51,877 nucleotides of DNA, from assembly GCA_018712725.1 (NCBI GenBank), contig DVGN01000051.1, positions 1 through 51,877 of the forward strand, read 5' to 3'. Shown in pieces: positions 37,031-47,413 of the stretch. The notes under the pieces were generated by a model. The model made no database searches. It saw only the letters and a program-made list of their open reading frames with translations, and had not been told where the DNA came from. The position numbers and the translations under genes were made by a program. Within the stretch, counting starts at the first letter, position 1; each line of letters opens with the position of its first letter. The DNA is from Candidatus Scatosoma pullicola. GTDB taxonomy: Bacteria; Bacillota; Clostridia; Christensenellales; Borkfalkiaceae.

Positions 37031-40000
37031 ATGACAAACCATCGAAAAAACATCCGCCTTTTATCCGCCCTTCTGGCGGCAGTCCTTTCCTGCGGCTTTG
37101 CCTTTGCGTCCTGCTCGGACAAGTCCCCGCAGGACTCTTCCGATCTGCCGCCCTCTTCGTCCTCCTCTTCATCGTCTTCGGAGGAACCGGGCGAAGACCC
37201 GTATCCCGACGCGCTGTTTTCGGAAAACCTGCGCAACACGTCGAAAACGGGCATGTACGCGGAATATCTCGGGACGACGGAGCGGAAAAAGCCGGAAGTT
37301 TCGGACGGAGGGCTTGCGCGCTATCCCGAATACGGCGTAACGTTGCAGAACGCGACGGAAGAAGAAAAACAGGCGATCATCGACGAAAACAATTCCCTCG
37401 TCGCCTCCTCTTCCACCTATGACGGAATGGACGAAGAGGGAAATCTGTATCTGAGCGGCGAACCGACAGGCAAAAAACTATATAAACACACCGCCTCTTC
37501 CGGCATGTACGGCGGCGACGTGTCCGACGCCGAACCCGCCGTGATCAAGCGCCTCACGATAAAGCCGCGCAGTCACGGCAACCACATCACGGGCTTGTAC
37601 GCGCCTGCGGGCGAACCGATCAAAATCGAAATGAGCGAAGCCGACCTGCAAAAGACGGGCGGACTCACCGTCTACATCGGACAAGTCCTCACGAACGGAG
37701 GTTACAACAACATCTGGCTGGCGCGGGACTTCAACCGCATGCCCGTCATCGCCAACACGATGACGGTAAACGACACGACCGCCTATGTCGGCTCCTATCT
37801 GGGCGGGCCCGTCTACATCCGCCCGGCAAAGACGGACGAAGCGTTTACCGTGACCATTTCGGGCGCGGTGTCCTATTCCCATTTCGTGCTCGGCTGCACG
37901 ACGCGGGAGGAATTCGAACGGAATAAAAACTCCACCGCCCCCTATTTCGACCTCGAAGTGTGGGACGACGCGGCGCGCCATTCGGGTCCAAAATCGGAAG
38001 CGGAGGATTTCAGTTTCGACGAACTCACGCAGGCGGCGATCCTCTGGGACAAAATCGCGCTCGTGTCCAACAAAGTCCCCGCCGGGTCGGGCGGAGATAC
38101 GGGCATCACCTTCCTGTACGACCCGTTTATCGCCGCGGGGAGCATGGTGGCGTTCGTCGGCAGGCATACCGTCAACTGCCCCGTCCACTGCCTCCGCGCC
38201 GCCCTCGACGCGGAAAGCGCCATTCTCGACGCCTCCGACGCCTTCTGGGGCTGTATCCACGAATTCAACCACCATTACCAGCGCTTCGGCTTCGCGCCGG
38301 GCGACGAAGTCACCAACAACGCCGTGAGTCTCGTCGAATACAGCCTGTTTACCCGCATCTCTTCCAAGCGTTCGGCGGACGGAGACAACGGCGGAAACTA
38401 TGCCGTCGGCTGGAACCGGTACACCAATCCCGCTTGGGCATTGCGGCAGACGATCTCCGCCTCCGCGGGGACGAGCGCGAACTCCAATCTGGACAGCTAC
38501 GCCAATCTGCTGCATTCGTTCGGACAGGACGCCTTTATCCGGGCGGCGCAGAACGGCGGCGGAAGCGGCGGCGCGGACGTCTGGTACAAGGCGGTTTCCG
38601 ACGCCACCGGCTACGACATGACCTATTATTTCCGCGATCTGCTGCATCAGGACGTCTCCGAAAACGTCATTGCCGAATATGCGGGCAAAAACCGCCCCGT
38701 GTACGTGCCCGTCGCCTGCGTCTATCAGGTGGGACGAAACGAAACGGCGGGCGGAAAGACCGCCTGCATCCGCACGGCACAGCCCTACGAAATTCCCAAA
38801 GGCGCCGATTTCGAAATCAATCTCAACGATAAAATCGTACTGCCCCAAGGCTTCACCTATACCGTCAGACAGGTGACGTCCCCCGCGTTCGGCGAACTGA
38901 ATAAAAAGAGCGACGGCGTATACGTCTATACGCCCGACCCGGAAAACGCCGATTCGGGAGAGATCGTCGTGACGCTCGGCATCGAAAAGGAGGACGGCGC
39001 CTTCGAAGTGCCCGACACCCAACTCGTTTTTGCCTTCCGTCAGGGGCAGTACAGACCGACGACGCTCGAACGCACGGTGTACACCTATTCCGCCGAAAAT
39101 ATGTACGATAGCGCGGCGGAAGCGATGAAAAAGGGCTATGCCGGCTACGAGACCAAAACGGAAGAGGACAACGACAACCGGGTGCAGAACGGCAACGCCG
39201 AGATCTGGGAACCCTCCCCTTCCTCCAATGCGATCATGGAGATCCGCGGCAAATTCCGCGTTTCCGGGGACGGCAGATACCGGATCGCGCTGCGCGCCCG
39301 GTACAATGCGGCGCTTTGGCTCTCCTTCGACGGGGGCAGGACGTACGAAGAGGCGGCAGCGCTCGTCAATACGGGCAACGGCGTGGATTTCGATTTCCCG
39401 AACGAAAACAACTATGCCGATCACGACCTGCAAAAGGGAACGTGGGTGTATTTCAAAGCGGCGCTGCTCGTGACGGCGCCCAACAGCTTTATCGGCGTGG
39501 GGATCGGCAAATTCGACGGGGAAAGCGTGAACGTGTCCTACCTGAATGCCTATCGGAACGACTATGTCCCCGAAACTTTCACCTCCGAATATTTCTACAC
39601 GCGGGATTACCGATATGACTATTCGGAACCGCGCGCGGCGAAACAGACGCTTGCGGAGACCAACTACCGCCCCTGGGATCAGAATTATCCCATCAACGCG
39701 CTGTTCGACGAAGACGACGCGAACTTCATCCATTCCGACCGCACGCCGATTACAGAGGATAATCCCTTCGACATCACCGTCCTTCTGGACGAGCCCGTCC
39801 GCGCAAACCAGTTTACGATTTACGGAGAGCCGACCCGCCTGTACCTCCCCACCGACTTCGAACTGTACGGCGGAACCGACCCCGAACGCCCCGAACTGCT
39901 CGCGAAAGTCGAAAACGCCAAAATTTCCGGGACGGACGTACACGTCGATTTCGAAGAGCGGGAAATTTCCTTTTATAAGCTGCACGTGACGGACACGTCG

Positions 40001-40402
40001 GCGACGGGCACGAAATATATCGCCTACCGGCGAGCGGGATTCTCCTATGCCCTTCCGGGCGGGGAAATTCTCTCCCCCGACGAAGAGATGTTCGTATGGC
40101 GGGGAAACTGGTCGGTCACAAGCGCCCTTGCCACCTTCGGGCATCTGTACTCCGGCGAAAACGCGACGGTGGAATTTACCTTTTCGGGCACCCGGTTCGG
40201 AGTATTCTCCTGCCCCTCCGCGGGAGGCGGCGATTTTGAAATGCTGATCGACGGACAAACCGCCCTGCCCGCCGATTTCCGGCGTACGGAGGGCGAGCCG
40301 GCGCTCGCATGGCTGTCCGACGGGCTGAAAGACGGGACGCACACCGTGCTCATCCGCAGCAAAACGCCCTTCAACATCGATTCCTTTGCGTTGTGGCGGT
40401 AA
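37031..40402 (+). CDS. Large lipoprotein with M60/enhancin-like metalloprotease domain and C-terminal carbohydrate-binding-like modules
   Basis: Signal peptide/lipobox FAFASCSD, poly-Ser linker, HEFNHHYQ (HExxH) zinc motif with upstream GITFLYDPF, downstream jelly-roll-like domains. Confidence 0.75.
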   Translation: MTNHRKNIRLLSALLAAVLSCGFAFASCSDKSPQDSSDLPPSSSSSSSSSEEPGEDPYPDALFSENLRNTSKTGMYAEYLGTTERKKPEVSDGGLARYPEYGVTLQNATEEEKQAIIDENNSLVASSSTYDGMDEEGNLYLSGEPTGKKLYKHTASSGMYGGDVSDAEPAVIKRLTIKPRSHGNHITGLYAPAGEPIKIEMSEADLQKTGGLTVYIGQVLTNGGYNNIWLARDFNRMPVIANTMTVNDTTAYVGSYLGGPVYIRPAKTDEAFTVTISGAVSYSHFVLGCTTREEFERNKNSTAPYFDLEVWDDAARHSGPKSEAEDFSFDELTQAAILWDKIALVSNKVPAGSGGDTGITFLYDPFIAAGSMVAFVGRHTVNCPVHCLRAALDAESAILDASDAFWGCIHEFNHHYQRFGFAPGDEVTNNAVSLVEYSLFTRISSKRSADGDNGGNYAVGWNRYTNPAWALRQTISASAGTSANSNLDSYANLLHSFGQDAFIRAAQNGGGSGGADVWYKAVSDATGYDMTYYFRDLLHQDVSENVIAEYAGKNRPVYVPVACVYQVGRNETAGGKTACIRTAQPYEIPKGADFEINLNDKIVLPQGFTYTVRQVTSPAFGELNKKSDGVYVYTPDPENADSGEIVVTLGIEKEDGAFEVPDTQLVFAFRQGQYRPTTLERTVYTYSAENMYDSAAEAMKKGYAGYETKTEEDNDNRVQNGNAEIWEPSPSSNAIMEIRGKFRVSGDGRYRIALRARYNAALWLSFDGGRTYEEAAALVNTGNGVDFDFPNENNYADHDLQKGTWVYFKAALLVTAPNSFIGVGIGKFDGESVNVSYLNAYRNDYVPETFTSEYFYTRDYRYDYSEPRAAKQTLAETNYRPWDQNYPINALFDEDDANFIHSDRTPITEDNPFDITVLLDEPVRANQFTIYGEPTRLYLPTDFELYGGTDPERPELLAKVENAKISGTDVHVDFEEREISFYKLHVTDTSATGTKYIAYRRAGFSYALPGGEILSPDEEMFVWRGNWSVTSALATFGHLYSGENATVEFTFSGTRFGVFSCPSAGGGDFEMLIDGQTALPADFRRTEGEPALAWLSDGLKDGTHTVLIRSKTPFNIDSFALWR

Positions 40403-40405
40403 ACG

Positions 40406-40434
40406 AAAAATCCTCCGGTATCCGGAGGATTTTT
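40406..40434. terminator. Terminator after M60-like gene
   Basis: AAATCCTCCG-GTATC-CGGAGGATTTTT. Confidence 0.8.
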
Positions 40435-40501
40435 CGCTTTATAAAATGCCTTTTGCGGAATTGTCCGCTCGTTTTCCGTCCGAGACAGGCGTCGGCAGAC
40501 A

Positions 40502-41344
40502 TCATCTGACAAGGGACATAAACCATTCCACCGTCCGGGGATCGTAATGGGAGAAAAACAGGCTCTTTCCCGTATCGAGCGCGGAGATCTCCCGCATATC
40601 CTCTTCCGACAGGGAAAAGTTCAGAACGTCGAGATTTTCCGCCATGCGCTCCTTATGCGTGGATTTGGGGATGATCGCCACGCCGCTCTGCAAGAGGAAG
40701 CGGAGGGCGGTCTGCGCCGCCGTCTTGCCGTATTTTTTGCCGATCTTCACGAGCGCTTCGTTGGTGAAAATGCCGTTCTTCCCTTCGGCGAAAGGACCCC
40801 ACGACTGGATGAGCGTGCCGTATTTTTCCGCCACCCCGCGCGCGACCTTCTGCTGCTGAAAGACGTGCGTCTCCACCTGGTTGACCGCGGGCGTCACTTC
40901 GCAGAAATTGGCGAGATCGATAAAGCGGTCGGGATAGAAATTGGACACGCCGATCGCGCGGGCTTTCTCCGCCTTATACGCCTTTTCCATCGCCCGATAG
41001 GTGCCGTAATAATCGCCGAACGGCTGATGGATGAGGAGCAGGTCGACATAATCGGTGCCGAGCTTGCGCAGGGATTCGTCGATGGAGCGGGCGGCTTTTT
41101 CCTCTCCCGCGTTGGTGATCCACACCTTGGTGGTGAGAAAGACTTCGCCGCGGGGAACGCCGCTCTTTTTCAGAGCGCTCCCCACTCCCTCTTCGTTGCC
41201 ATACGCCTGCGCCGTATCGACGGCGCGATAGCCGACGGACAGGGCGTCGAGAACGCATCTCTCGCATTCTTCCGGGGCGACCTGATACACGCCGTACCCG
41301 AGCATGGGCATCTTCACGCCGTTGTTCAAAGTTTTGTATTCCAT
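40502..41344 (-). CDS. Aldo/keto reductase
   Basis: MPMLGYGVYQV, AVDTAQAYGNEEGVG, DYVDLLLIHQPFGD, AIGVSNF, IPKSTHKERM. Confidence 0.93.
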   Translation of the reverse strand: MEYKTLNNGVKMPMLGYGVYQVAPEECERCVLDALSVGYRAVDTAQAYGNEEGVGSALKKSGVPRGEVFLTTKVWITNAGEEKAARSIDESLRKLGTDYVDLLLIHQPFGDYYGTYRAMEKAYKAEKARAIGVSNFYPDRFIDLANFCEVTPAVNQVETHVFQQQKVARGVAEKYGTLIQSWGPFAEGKNGIFTNEALVKIGKKYGKTAAQTALRFLLQSGVAIIPKSTHKERMAENLDVLNFSLSEEDMREISALDTGKSLFFSHYDPRTVEWFMSLVR

Positions 41345-41389
41345 ATCTCTTTACTCCTTTCCGGGCGGACTCTTCGCCTCGGTTTCTTT

Positions 41390-41716
41390 TCAGTCCTGCG
41401 ACAGCGCATACAACAGGCAGTCCGTCTTGTCGATGCGCTTCTGTACGTCGTGCAGCTCGTCCAGGAGCGCCGAACGCAGACGGCGGAGAATGCGCATCTG
41501 TTCCTTTTTCTCCGCTCCGGGCGAAAGCCAGCGGACGATCTCCTCTTCGTCCAGCCCGATTTCTTCCAGCCAGGAAAGCATCGCGGCGCGGCGGAGCGTT
41601 TCATCCCCTTCCCCTTCGCCGAGAATGCCCTTCCTCTTGAAAAATTCCACCTTTTTCGGATCGAGACCGTATTGTTTACACTTGTCGCAATTCATTTTCT
41701 TCTCCCGCAAAAACAA
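41390..41716 (-). CDS. Small protein with MerR-C-terminal-like helical region and N-terminal CxxC
   Basis: MNCDKCKQYGLD...LRRLRSALLDELHDVQKRIDKTDCLLYAL. Confidence 0.55.
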   Translation of the reverse strand: MFLREKKMNCDKCKQYGLDPKKVEFFKRKGILGEGEGDETLRRAAMLSWLEEIGLDEEEIVRWLSPGAEKKEQMRILRRLRSALLDELHDVQKRIDKTDCLLYALSQD

Positions 41717-41788
41717 AAGCGCTTACGGCTTTGTCCGTCTGCGCTTTTATTATATCTTATTCTTCGGGAAAAGTAAAATACTTTGTTT

Positions 41789-42679
41789 TTATGCGTTTTC
41801 ATGCCCTGTAAGCATGCGCAGTTCCTCCAAAAAACGGCTGACCGTGCGGCTCATGGGCTGATATTTTTTCCAGATGAGAAAAGTAGACTGGCTGATTTCG
41901 GGATAAAAGGGTCGGAAAACGAGTTCGGGATTGCGGTAATTCTGCAAAGTGCCCTCCACCGTGAACACATAGCCGCGGTTTTGCAGGGCGAACAGCGCCG
42001 CGTTGTTGATGAGATTGAAGGTCGCCACGATGTTGAGCCTGTCGAACGCCTCCCCGAGATGCTGCCGATAAAAATCCCGCACGGACGCCCGCCGGTTTGC
42101 CACGACGGGCAGACCTATGAGATCCTCCGCCGTGACGTATTCCTTTCGGGCGAGTTCACATTTCGCGCTCATCAGGATTCCGCATCTGTCTTCGATGCCC
42201 AGGCGCATAAATTCGTATTTCCCGATCTCCCCCGGCTCTATCAGGAGCCCGATGTCGAGAAGCCCCCGATCCAGCCGCTCTTTGATATGGTCGGCGATAT
42301 CCGAATAGATGTCGAAGGTCACGTCCGGATATTTTTGGCGGAAGGACTCGATCGCCCGGGGAAAAATCTCCGCGGCGCGCGTCTCCGCCGCCCCGATGGA
42401 GACCGTACCGCTCAGAGACTCGCTCCTCTTCCGGAATTCCGCCTCCGTCTTCGCCTCCAATTCCGCCATTTCCTCCGCCCGGCGGCGCAAGAGCATCCCC
42501 TCTTCCGTCAGCGTGATCTTCCGCTTGCCGCGGATAAAGAGGGGCGCCCCCAATTCCTCTTCCAGCTCCGCGAGCTGCCTGGACAAGGTGGGCTGCGTGA
42601 TATACAGCGCCTCTGCCGCCCGGGAGATGTTCCCTTCCCTTGCCACCGTCAGAAAATACCGCAATACCCTCAGTTCCAT
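41789..42679 (-). CDS. LysR family transcriptional regulator
   Basis: MELRVLRYFLTVAREGNISRAAEALYITQPTLSRQLAELEEELGAPLF. Confidence 0.94.
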   Translation of the reverse strand: MELRVLRYFLTVAREGNISRAAEALYITQPTLSRQLAELEEELGAPLFIRGKRKITLTEEGMLLRRRAEEMAELEAKTEAEFRKRSESLSGTVSIGAAETRAAEIFPRAIESFRQKYPDVTFDIYSDIADHIKERLDRGLLDIGLLIEPGEIGKYEFMRLGIEDRCGILMSAKCELARKEYVTAEDLIGLPVVANRRASVRDFYRQHLGEAFDRLNIVATFNLINNAALFALQNRGYVFTVEGTLQNYRNPELVFRPFYPEISQSTFLIWKKYQPMSRTVSRFLEELRMLTGHENA

Positions 42680-42812
42680 CTCCCTTCCCTCCGTCCGGAC
42701 TTTTATGCCTTTTTATTATACCATACTTTTCAGGCATAATCAAGTTTTTCGGAAAAATTTTCCGCGAAAATATCCGGGCGTATTCCGCCCGGATGTCCGC
42801 TTTCCTGCAACT

Positions 42813-44183
42813 TTATGCAAAATCGACGGTAAACGTCGTCCCTTCGCCCAGGCAGCTCTCCACGCGAAGCCCCCAGCCCGAGCGGCGGCAGATCTTCTTG
42901 ACGACCGCAAGCCCTAAGCCGAAACCGCCGTTTTTGCCGCTGTGCGATTTGTCCACCGTAAAGAAACGGTCGAAAATGCGCTCGAGATTTTCTTCGGCGA
43001 TGCCGATGCCGGTATCCGACACGGTGAGACGGGGATGCCCGTCCTCCGTGCGGCAGATGCCGACGCGGAGGTTTCCGCCCTCCTTGTTGTAGCGGATGGC
43101 GTTGCGGATGAGATTGCCCAGAACCTCGTTGAGGCGCTCGTGGCGGCTCATGACGGAAATGCCCGGTTCGATGTGCTTTTCCAGCGCGATGTTTCTCTTT
43201 TCGATGTCGGGCGCAAGGACTTCCAAAATCTCCTCCGCGAGCTTGGACAAATCCACTTCATAGGCGGGGAGTTCGTCGTTGTCGATCTCGTTGTAATTGA
43301 TGATGCAGGCGATGAGTTTGGAAAGGCGGTCGCTCTGTTTCACGAGCGTGTTCGCCGCCGCCTTGGTCTGCTCTTCGTTGAGGGCGCCGCCGGCGATCAG
43401 CTCGGAATAGCCGCGGATGGAGGTGAGCGGCGTATTCATCTCGTGCGTCACGTTGGCGATGAAGTCGTTTTTGGAGCGCTGCGCCTTTTCGACGAGATCT
43501 TTTTCCTCCGAAAGCTCGCGGAACTGTTCGCTCACTTCGCTGTTGCGCTTGTTGAGGACGTCCACGATGGGCTGCAACTCGGGATAGCGGGTGGAGAGAC
43601 GGAGGTTGAGGGCGGCGTCCTTGGCGAGCCTGCGCACGGGGCTGATGATGTATTCCGTCTCGATATAGGTAAACAGCAGGCAGACGAGAAAGTCCAGAAG
43701 CAAAAACCAGGCGAGCGTGGGCAGGGTGTCCCTGAATACCTGCCACTCCGAAGAGGTGGGAATGGCGATGCGGACGAGATACGCCGCCTCCCCCTCCGGC
43801 GAAAACAGGCGGCAGTAATAGATCATGTCTTCGCCGAGCGAAGAGCTGCGCCGCACCGAATACCCCTCTCCCGAAGCGAGCGCTTCGCGCACCTCTTCCC
43901 TGTCCGAATGATTGCCCAGCTCCTCTTTGCTGCTGTCGGCAAGGACGTTTCCCTCCGTGTCCATAAAGGTCACGCGGAGCCCGGAGAGCTGACCGGAAAA
44001 TCCGTCCGCCCCCGCCTGATCGAGGGAAAAATCCCCCTCGTCGAAGAGATTCATGTAAATTTTCAGCTCGTTCTGCGACGCGGTGATGAGATTGTCGTAA
44101 AAGACCTGCGTGGACAAAAGGGCGTAAATGAGCAGGACCACCGCCATGATGAGCTGGGAAATCCAGAGTATTTTCTTTCGCAT
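42813..44183 (-). CDS. phoR: Sensor histidine kinase (PhoR-like)
   Basis: VTHEMNTPLTSIRGYSE, NLIRNAIRYN, DTGIGI, GGFGLGLAVVK; next to pst cluster. Confidence 0.85.
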   Translation of the reverse strand: MRKKILWISQLIMAVVLLIYALLSTQVFYDNLITASQNELKIYMNLFDEGDFSLDQAGADGFSGQLSGLRVTFMDTEGNVLADSSKEELGNHSDREEVREALASGEGYSVRRSSSLGEDMIYYCRLFSPEGEAAYLVRIAIPTSSEWQVFRDTLPTLAWFLLLDFLVCLLFTYIETEYIISPVRRLAKDAALNLRLSTRYPELQPIVDVLNKRNSEVSEQFRELSEEKDLVEKAQRSKNDFIANVTHEMNTPLTSIRGYSELIAGGALNEEQTKAAANTLVKQSDRLSKLIACIINYNEIDNDELPAYEVDLSKLAEEILEVLAPDIEKRNIALEKHIEPGISVMSRHERLNEVLGNLIRNAIRYNKEGGNLRVGICRTEDGHPRLTVSDTGIGIAEENLERIFDRFFTVDKSHSGKNGGFGLGLAVVKKICRRSGWGLRVESCLGEGTTFTVDFA

Positions 44184-44249
44184 GCCGACCTCCCCGTATG
44201 TGCCGAAAAACGGATAGCCGCAACCCTGCCCTATCCGTTTTTGCTTTTT

Positions 44250-44903
44250 TTATGATTTTTTGAATCGATAACCGACCCCGAACACCGTCTCGAAATTGTC
44301 TATCCCCAGCTTTCTCAGCCGCGCGATATGGTTGTCGAGCGTTCGCGTCTCCGTGTCCACGTACCCCCAGATTTCGGTGAGCAGCGTGTCGCGGGGCAGG
44401 ACGATGTCCGCGTTCCGCATACAGTATCGGAGCAGTTCGAATTCCTTTTTGTTGAGGTCGAGCAGCCTGCCGTCCAGCGTCACGGTCATCGAATCGTTGT
44501 TGAGTTCCAGACGACCGATCTTGATGATGTTGCTGCCCGCGCGGCGGCGGAGCGCCGCATGGACGCGCGCCACGAGTTCCATCACGCCGAAGGGTTTGGA
44601 GATATAGTCGTCGGCGCCCATGTTCAGACCCGTGACCTTATCCCCCTCCTGCCCCAGCGCGCTGAGCATGATGCAGCAGACGCCCGGGTGTTTTTGCTTG
44701 ACGTCTTTCAGGACGTCAAGCCCGTTCCCGTCCGGGAGCATGATGTCGAGCAGGGCGACGTCGGGGACGCTTTCTTTCAGCCCCGCATAGAACTCCTGTA
44801 CGCTGCCGAAGGTGCGGCAGACGAGCTGTTCCCTTTCCAGGGAGAACCGGATAAGCCCGCTGATGCTGGCGTCATCCTCCAAAACGTAAATTGTGCCTTT
44901 CAT
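44250..44903 (-). CDS. phoP: Response regulator, OmpR/PhoB family
   Basis: VLEDDASISGLI, LLDIMLPDGNG, winged helix TETRTLDNHIARLRKLG. Confidence 0.88.
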   Translation of the reverse strand: MKGTIYVLEDDASISGLIRFSLEREQLVCRTFGSVQEFYAGLKESVPDVALLDIMLPDGNGLDVLKDVKQKHPGVCCIMLSALGQEGDKVTGLNMGADDYISKPFGVMELVARVHAALRRRAGSNIIKIGRLELNNDSMTVTLDGRLLDLNKKEFELLRYCMRNADIVLPRDTLLTEIWGYVDTETRTLDNHIARLRKLGIDNFETVFGVGYRFKKS

Positions 44904-44941
44904 GTATATTCACCTCGGAATTTTCTTCCGGAGCGCACTTT

Positions 44942-46576
44942 TCAAAGATTGTCGGTGCTGTGCGCTATATAACTTAAATGATCCCCGATCCGCTCTAAAT
45001 TGGATACGAGATTGATAAATACGGTATTGTTTTCGGGCCGGCATTCCCCGCGGCTCATGCGGGCGATGTGGTCGGCGATGAGTTCCCGGCGCATGGCGTC
45101 GATCTTGTCCTCCGTCTTGTCCGACTCCTCCATCAGGGTGTATTCCCCGTCCAGCGCGATCCGCCTGACCAGCCCGTACTGTACGCGGAGCAGATCGTGC
45201 ATCGCCGAGATCTTCTCCCCGACCGCCGCGGAAAAAATCAGATTGTCGTGGACTTCCCGGCGGGTGTACTTGGTAATATTGTCGGCGAGTTCGGAAATGC
45301 GCACCACGTCGCCGACGTCGTTGTGCAGGGCGCACACCAATTTTTCGTCGTCGAGTGAGATGCCGTTTGCCGAAACGCGGACGAGATAATCCCCGATCTT
45401 CTCCCCGAGCGAAGAGATCTCTTCGTTCTGCGCCGCCACCTTTTCCGACGCGCCGAGATCGCGCGCGAGAAATCCTTCAAATGCCAGCCGAAGGCTTTCC
45501 ACGGACATGTCCGCCATGCGGAAGATCTCCTTCGTGAGCTGACCGATCGCCAGCGTCGGCGCCGAGAGGATGCGCTCGTCCATAAAGGTGCCGCCCTCCC
45601 CCGCGCCCTTCTTTCCGTGCCGGACGATAAAAGATACCAGCCGCACGACGGGCTTTTTCAGGGGAAGCAGAATGAGATCGCAGACGATCACCGCCGCCGT
45701 GTAGAACATCGCCAGCCGCGTTCCCTCCCCCGCAAACAGCCGCCCGAACGTCTGTGCCGGAAGGTTTGGAAAGAGGAGGAGCACCGCCGTGAGCAGCAGC
45801 GCGGAAAACAGGTTGTACAGGAGATATACCGCGGCGGCGCGGCGGGCGTCCGCATTGGCGCCGAGCGCGGAGATCAGGGGCGCCACGACGCTGCCCAGCC
45901 CCGTGCCGATGAGGAGAAAGAGCGCGGCATTGCCGCCCCCGCCGAAGGCAAATCCCCCCGCCGCGACCGTCACCACGACGGCGGCAACGGCGCCCGACGA
46001 CTGCACCAGAGCGGCGAGCAAAGCGCCGAGCAGCAGGAGCAGGACGGGATTGGACAATCCGGAAAACAATGCCGCCGCCCCGCCCCCTTCCATGTACAGG
46101 CGCAGGGTTCCGGACATGACGTCCAGCCCCAGAAAGACGAGCCCGAAGCCCGCGAGGGCGAGTCCGCCGCTCTTGGCTTTGTCCTTTTTGGAAAAGCGCT
46201 CGACGAGAACGCCGACCAGGACGAACGCCATGAAGATCGCCGCCGCGTCGAAGGATTGCAGCGCCGCGAGCTGCGCGGTGATCACCGTGCCGATGTTCGC
46301 GCCCAGAAGGAGGGACGCCGCCTGGCTCAAAGACATCACGCCCGAATTGACGAAGCCGACGACCATGACCGCGGTGACGGAAGAACTCTGCACCACCGCC
46401 GTGGTCACGGCGCCCAGCCCCACGCCCGCCAGCGTCTTTTGCGAAGTGCGGTCGAACAGCGATTTGAGTTTGTTCCCCGCGATCCGCTCCAGATTGTCGC
46501 CGAGCAGCTTGACGCCGAGCAAAAACGCCCCGAAACCCGCCAAAATCCTGATCGCCGTGTAAATGATGTCCGTCAT
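44942..46576 (-). CDS. Na/Pi cotransporter family protein with C-terminal PhoU-like domain
   Basis: LLGVKLLGDNLERIAGNKLKSLF, GAVTTAVVQSSSVTAVMVVGFV repeated QSSG motif. Confidence 0.9.
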   Translation of the reverse strand: MTDIIYTAIRILAGFGAFLLGVKLLGDNLERIAGNKLKSLFDRTSQKTLAGVGLGAVTTAVVQSSSVTAVMVVGFVNSGVMSLSQAASLLLGANIGTVITAQLAALQSFDAAAIFMAFVLVGVLVERFSKKDKAKSGGLALAGFGLVFLGLDVMSGTLRLYMEGGGAAALFSGLSNPVLLLLLGALLAALVQSSGAVAAVVVTVAAGGFAFGGGGNAALFLLIGTGLGSVVAPLISALGANADARRAAAVYLLYNLFSALLLTAVLLLFPNLPAQTFGRLFAGEGTRLAMFYTAAVIVCDLILLPLKKPVVRLVSFIVRHGKKGAGEGGTFMDERILSAPTLAIGQLTKEIFRMADMSVESLRLAFEGFLARDLGASEKVAAQNEEISSLGEKIGDYLVRVSANGISLDDEKLVCALHNDVGDVVRISELADNITKYTRREVHDNLIFSAAVGEKISAMHDLLRVQYGLVRRIALDGEYTLMEESDKTEDKIDAMRRELIADHIARMSRGECRPENNTVFINLVSNLERIGDHLSYIAHSTDNL

Positions 46577-46738
46577 CCGTTACTCCTTCGTAAAAACAAC
46601 CGGGGTATTATATAATCCGTTTTTCCGACTATCATTATATAATAACCCCGCCCCGGATGTCACCTCAATGTCGCGTCAAATCGATAAAATTTTCCAAAAA
46701 ATAACGATTCCGGCGTATTTTTTATCGATATATCTTTA

Positions 46739-47413
46739 TCAATACCCGTTTTCGGTATTGACGTGGACGCCGGTGATGGAATAGATGACCCATTCGGCAA
46801 TATTGGTGGCATGGTCGCCTATGCGTTCGAGATATTTGGAGACGAGCATGAGGTCGAGGGCGCGTTCGGCGAATTGTTCGTCCTTGCGGATGCACTCGAA
46901 CAGGGCGTTTTTGGCGCCGTTGAAGAGTTCGTCCACTTCGTCGTCCGACTTGCACACCTTTTTGGCGAGTTCGAGGTCGGAATTGGTGAAGGCGAGAACG
47001 GCGCTGTCCACCATGCGGATGACCGCCTCCCCCATCCTGCCGACAAAGGGGATGTTGTAAGCGGTGCCGCTGCGCCCGCCCTTGGTGATGATCTCGGCGA
47101 TGTCCGCCGCGAAATCGCCGATCCTCTCCATGTCGGTGATCATTTTCAGCGCCGCGGAGATCATGCGCATGTCCGCCGCGACCGGCTGCTGGGTGAGGAA
47201 GAGTTTGAGGCAGAGACTCTCGATCGTGCGCTCCGCATCGTCGATGATGCAATCCTTGTTGATGACCTCCTGCGCCATGATGAGGTCGTCTTTTTCGAGC
47301 GCCTGCATCGTGTTCTTGATCGCCTCTTCGATGTAGGAACCCATTTGAAGTATGTCCGTTTTCAGCTCTTTCAGTTCGCTGAGGTACGTGGTACGCATTG
47401 CCATATCAACCAA
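46739..47413 (-). CDS. phoU: Phosphate signaling complex protein PhoU
   Basis: Two PhoU helical repeats; next to pstB with 8-nt overlap. Confidence 0.93.
   Translation of the reverse strand: MVDMAMRTTYLSELKELKTDILQMGSYIEEAIKNTMQALEKDDLIMAQEVINKDCIIDDAERTIESLCLKLFLTQQPVAADMRMISAALKMITDMERIGDFAADIAEIITKGGRSGTAYNIPFVGRMGEAVIRMVDSAVLAFTNSDLELAKKVCKSDDEVDELFNGAKNALFECIRKDEQFAERALDLMLVSKYLERIGDHATNIAEWVIYSITGVHVNTENGY

Noticed and set aside
37478-40342. 954-aa ORF on - strand antisense to the M60-like lipoprotein
   Set aside because: Shadow frame of a well-supported CDS; no recognisable domain or RBS.
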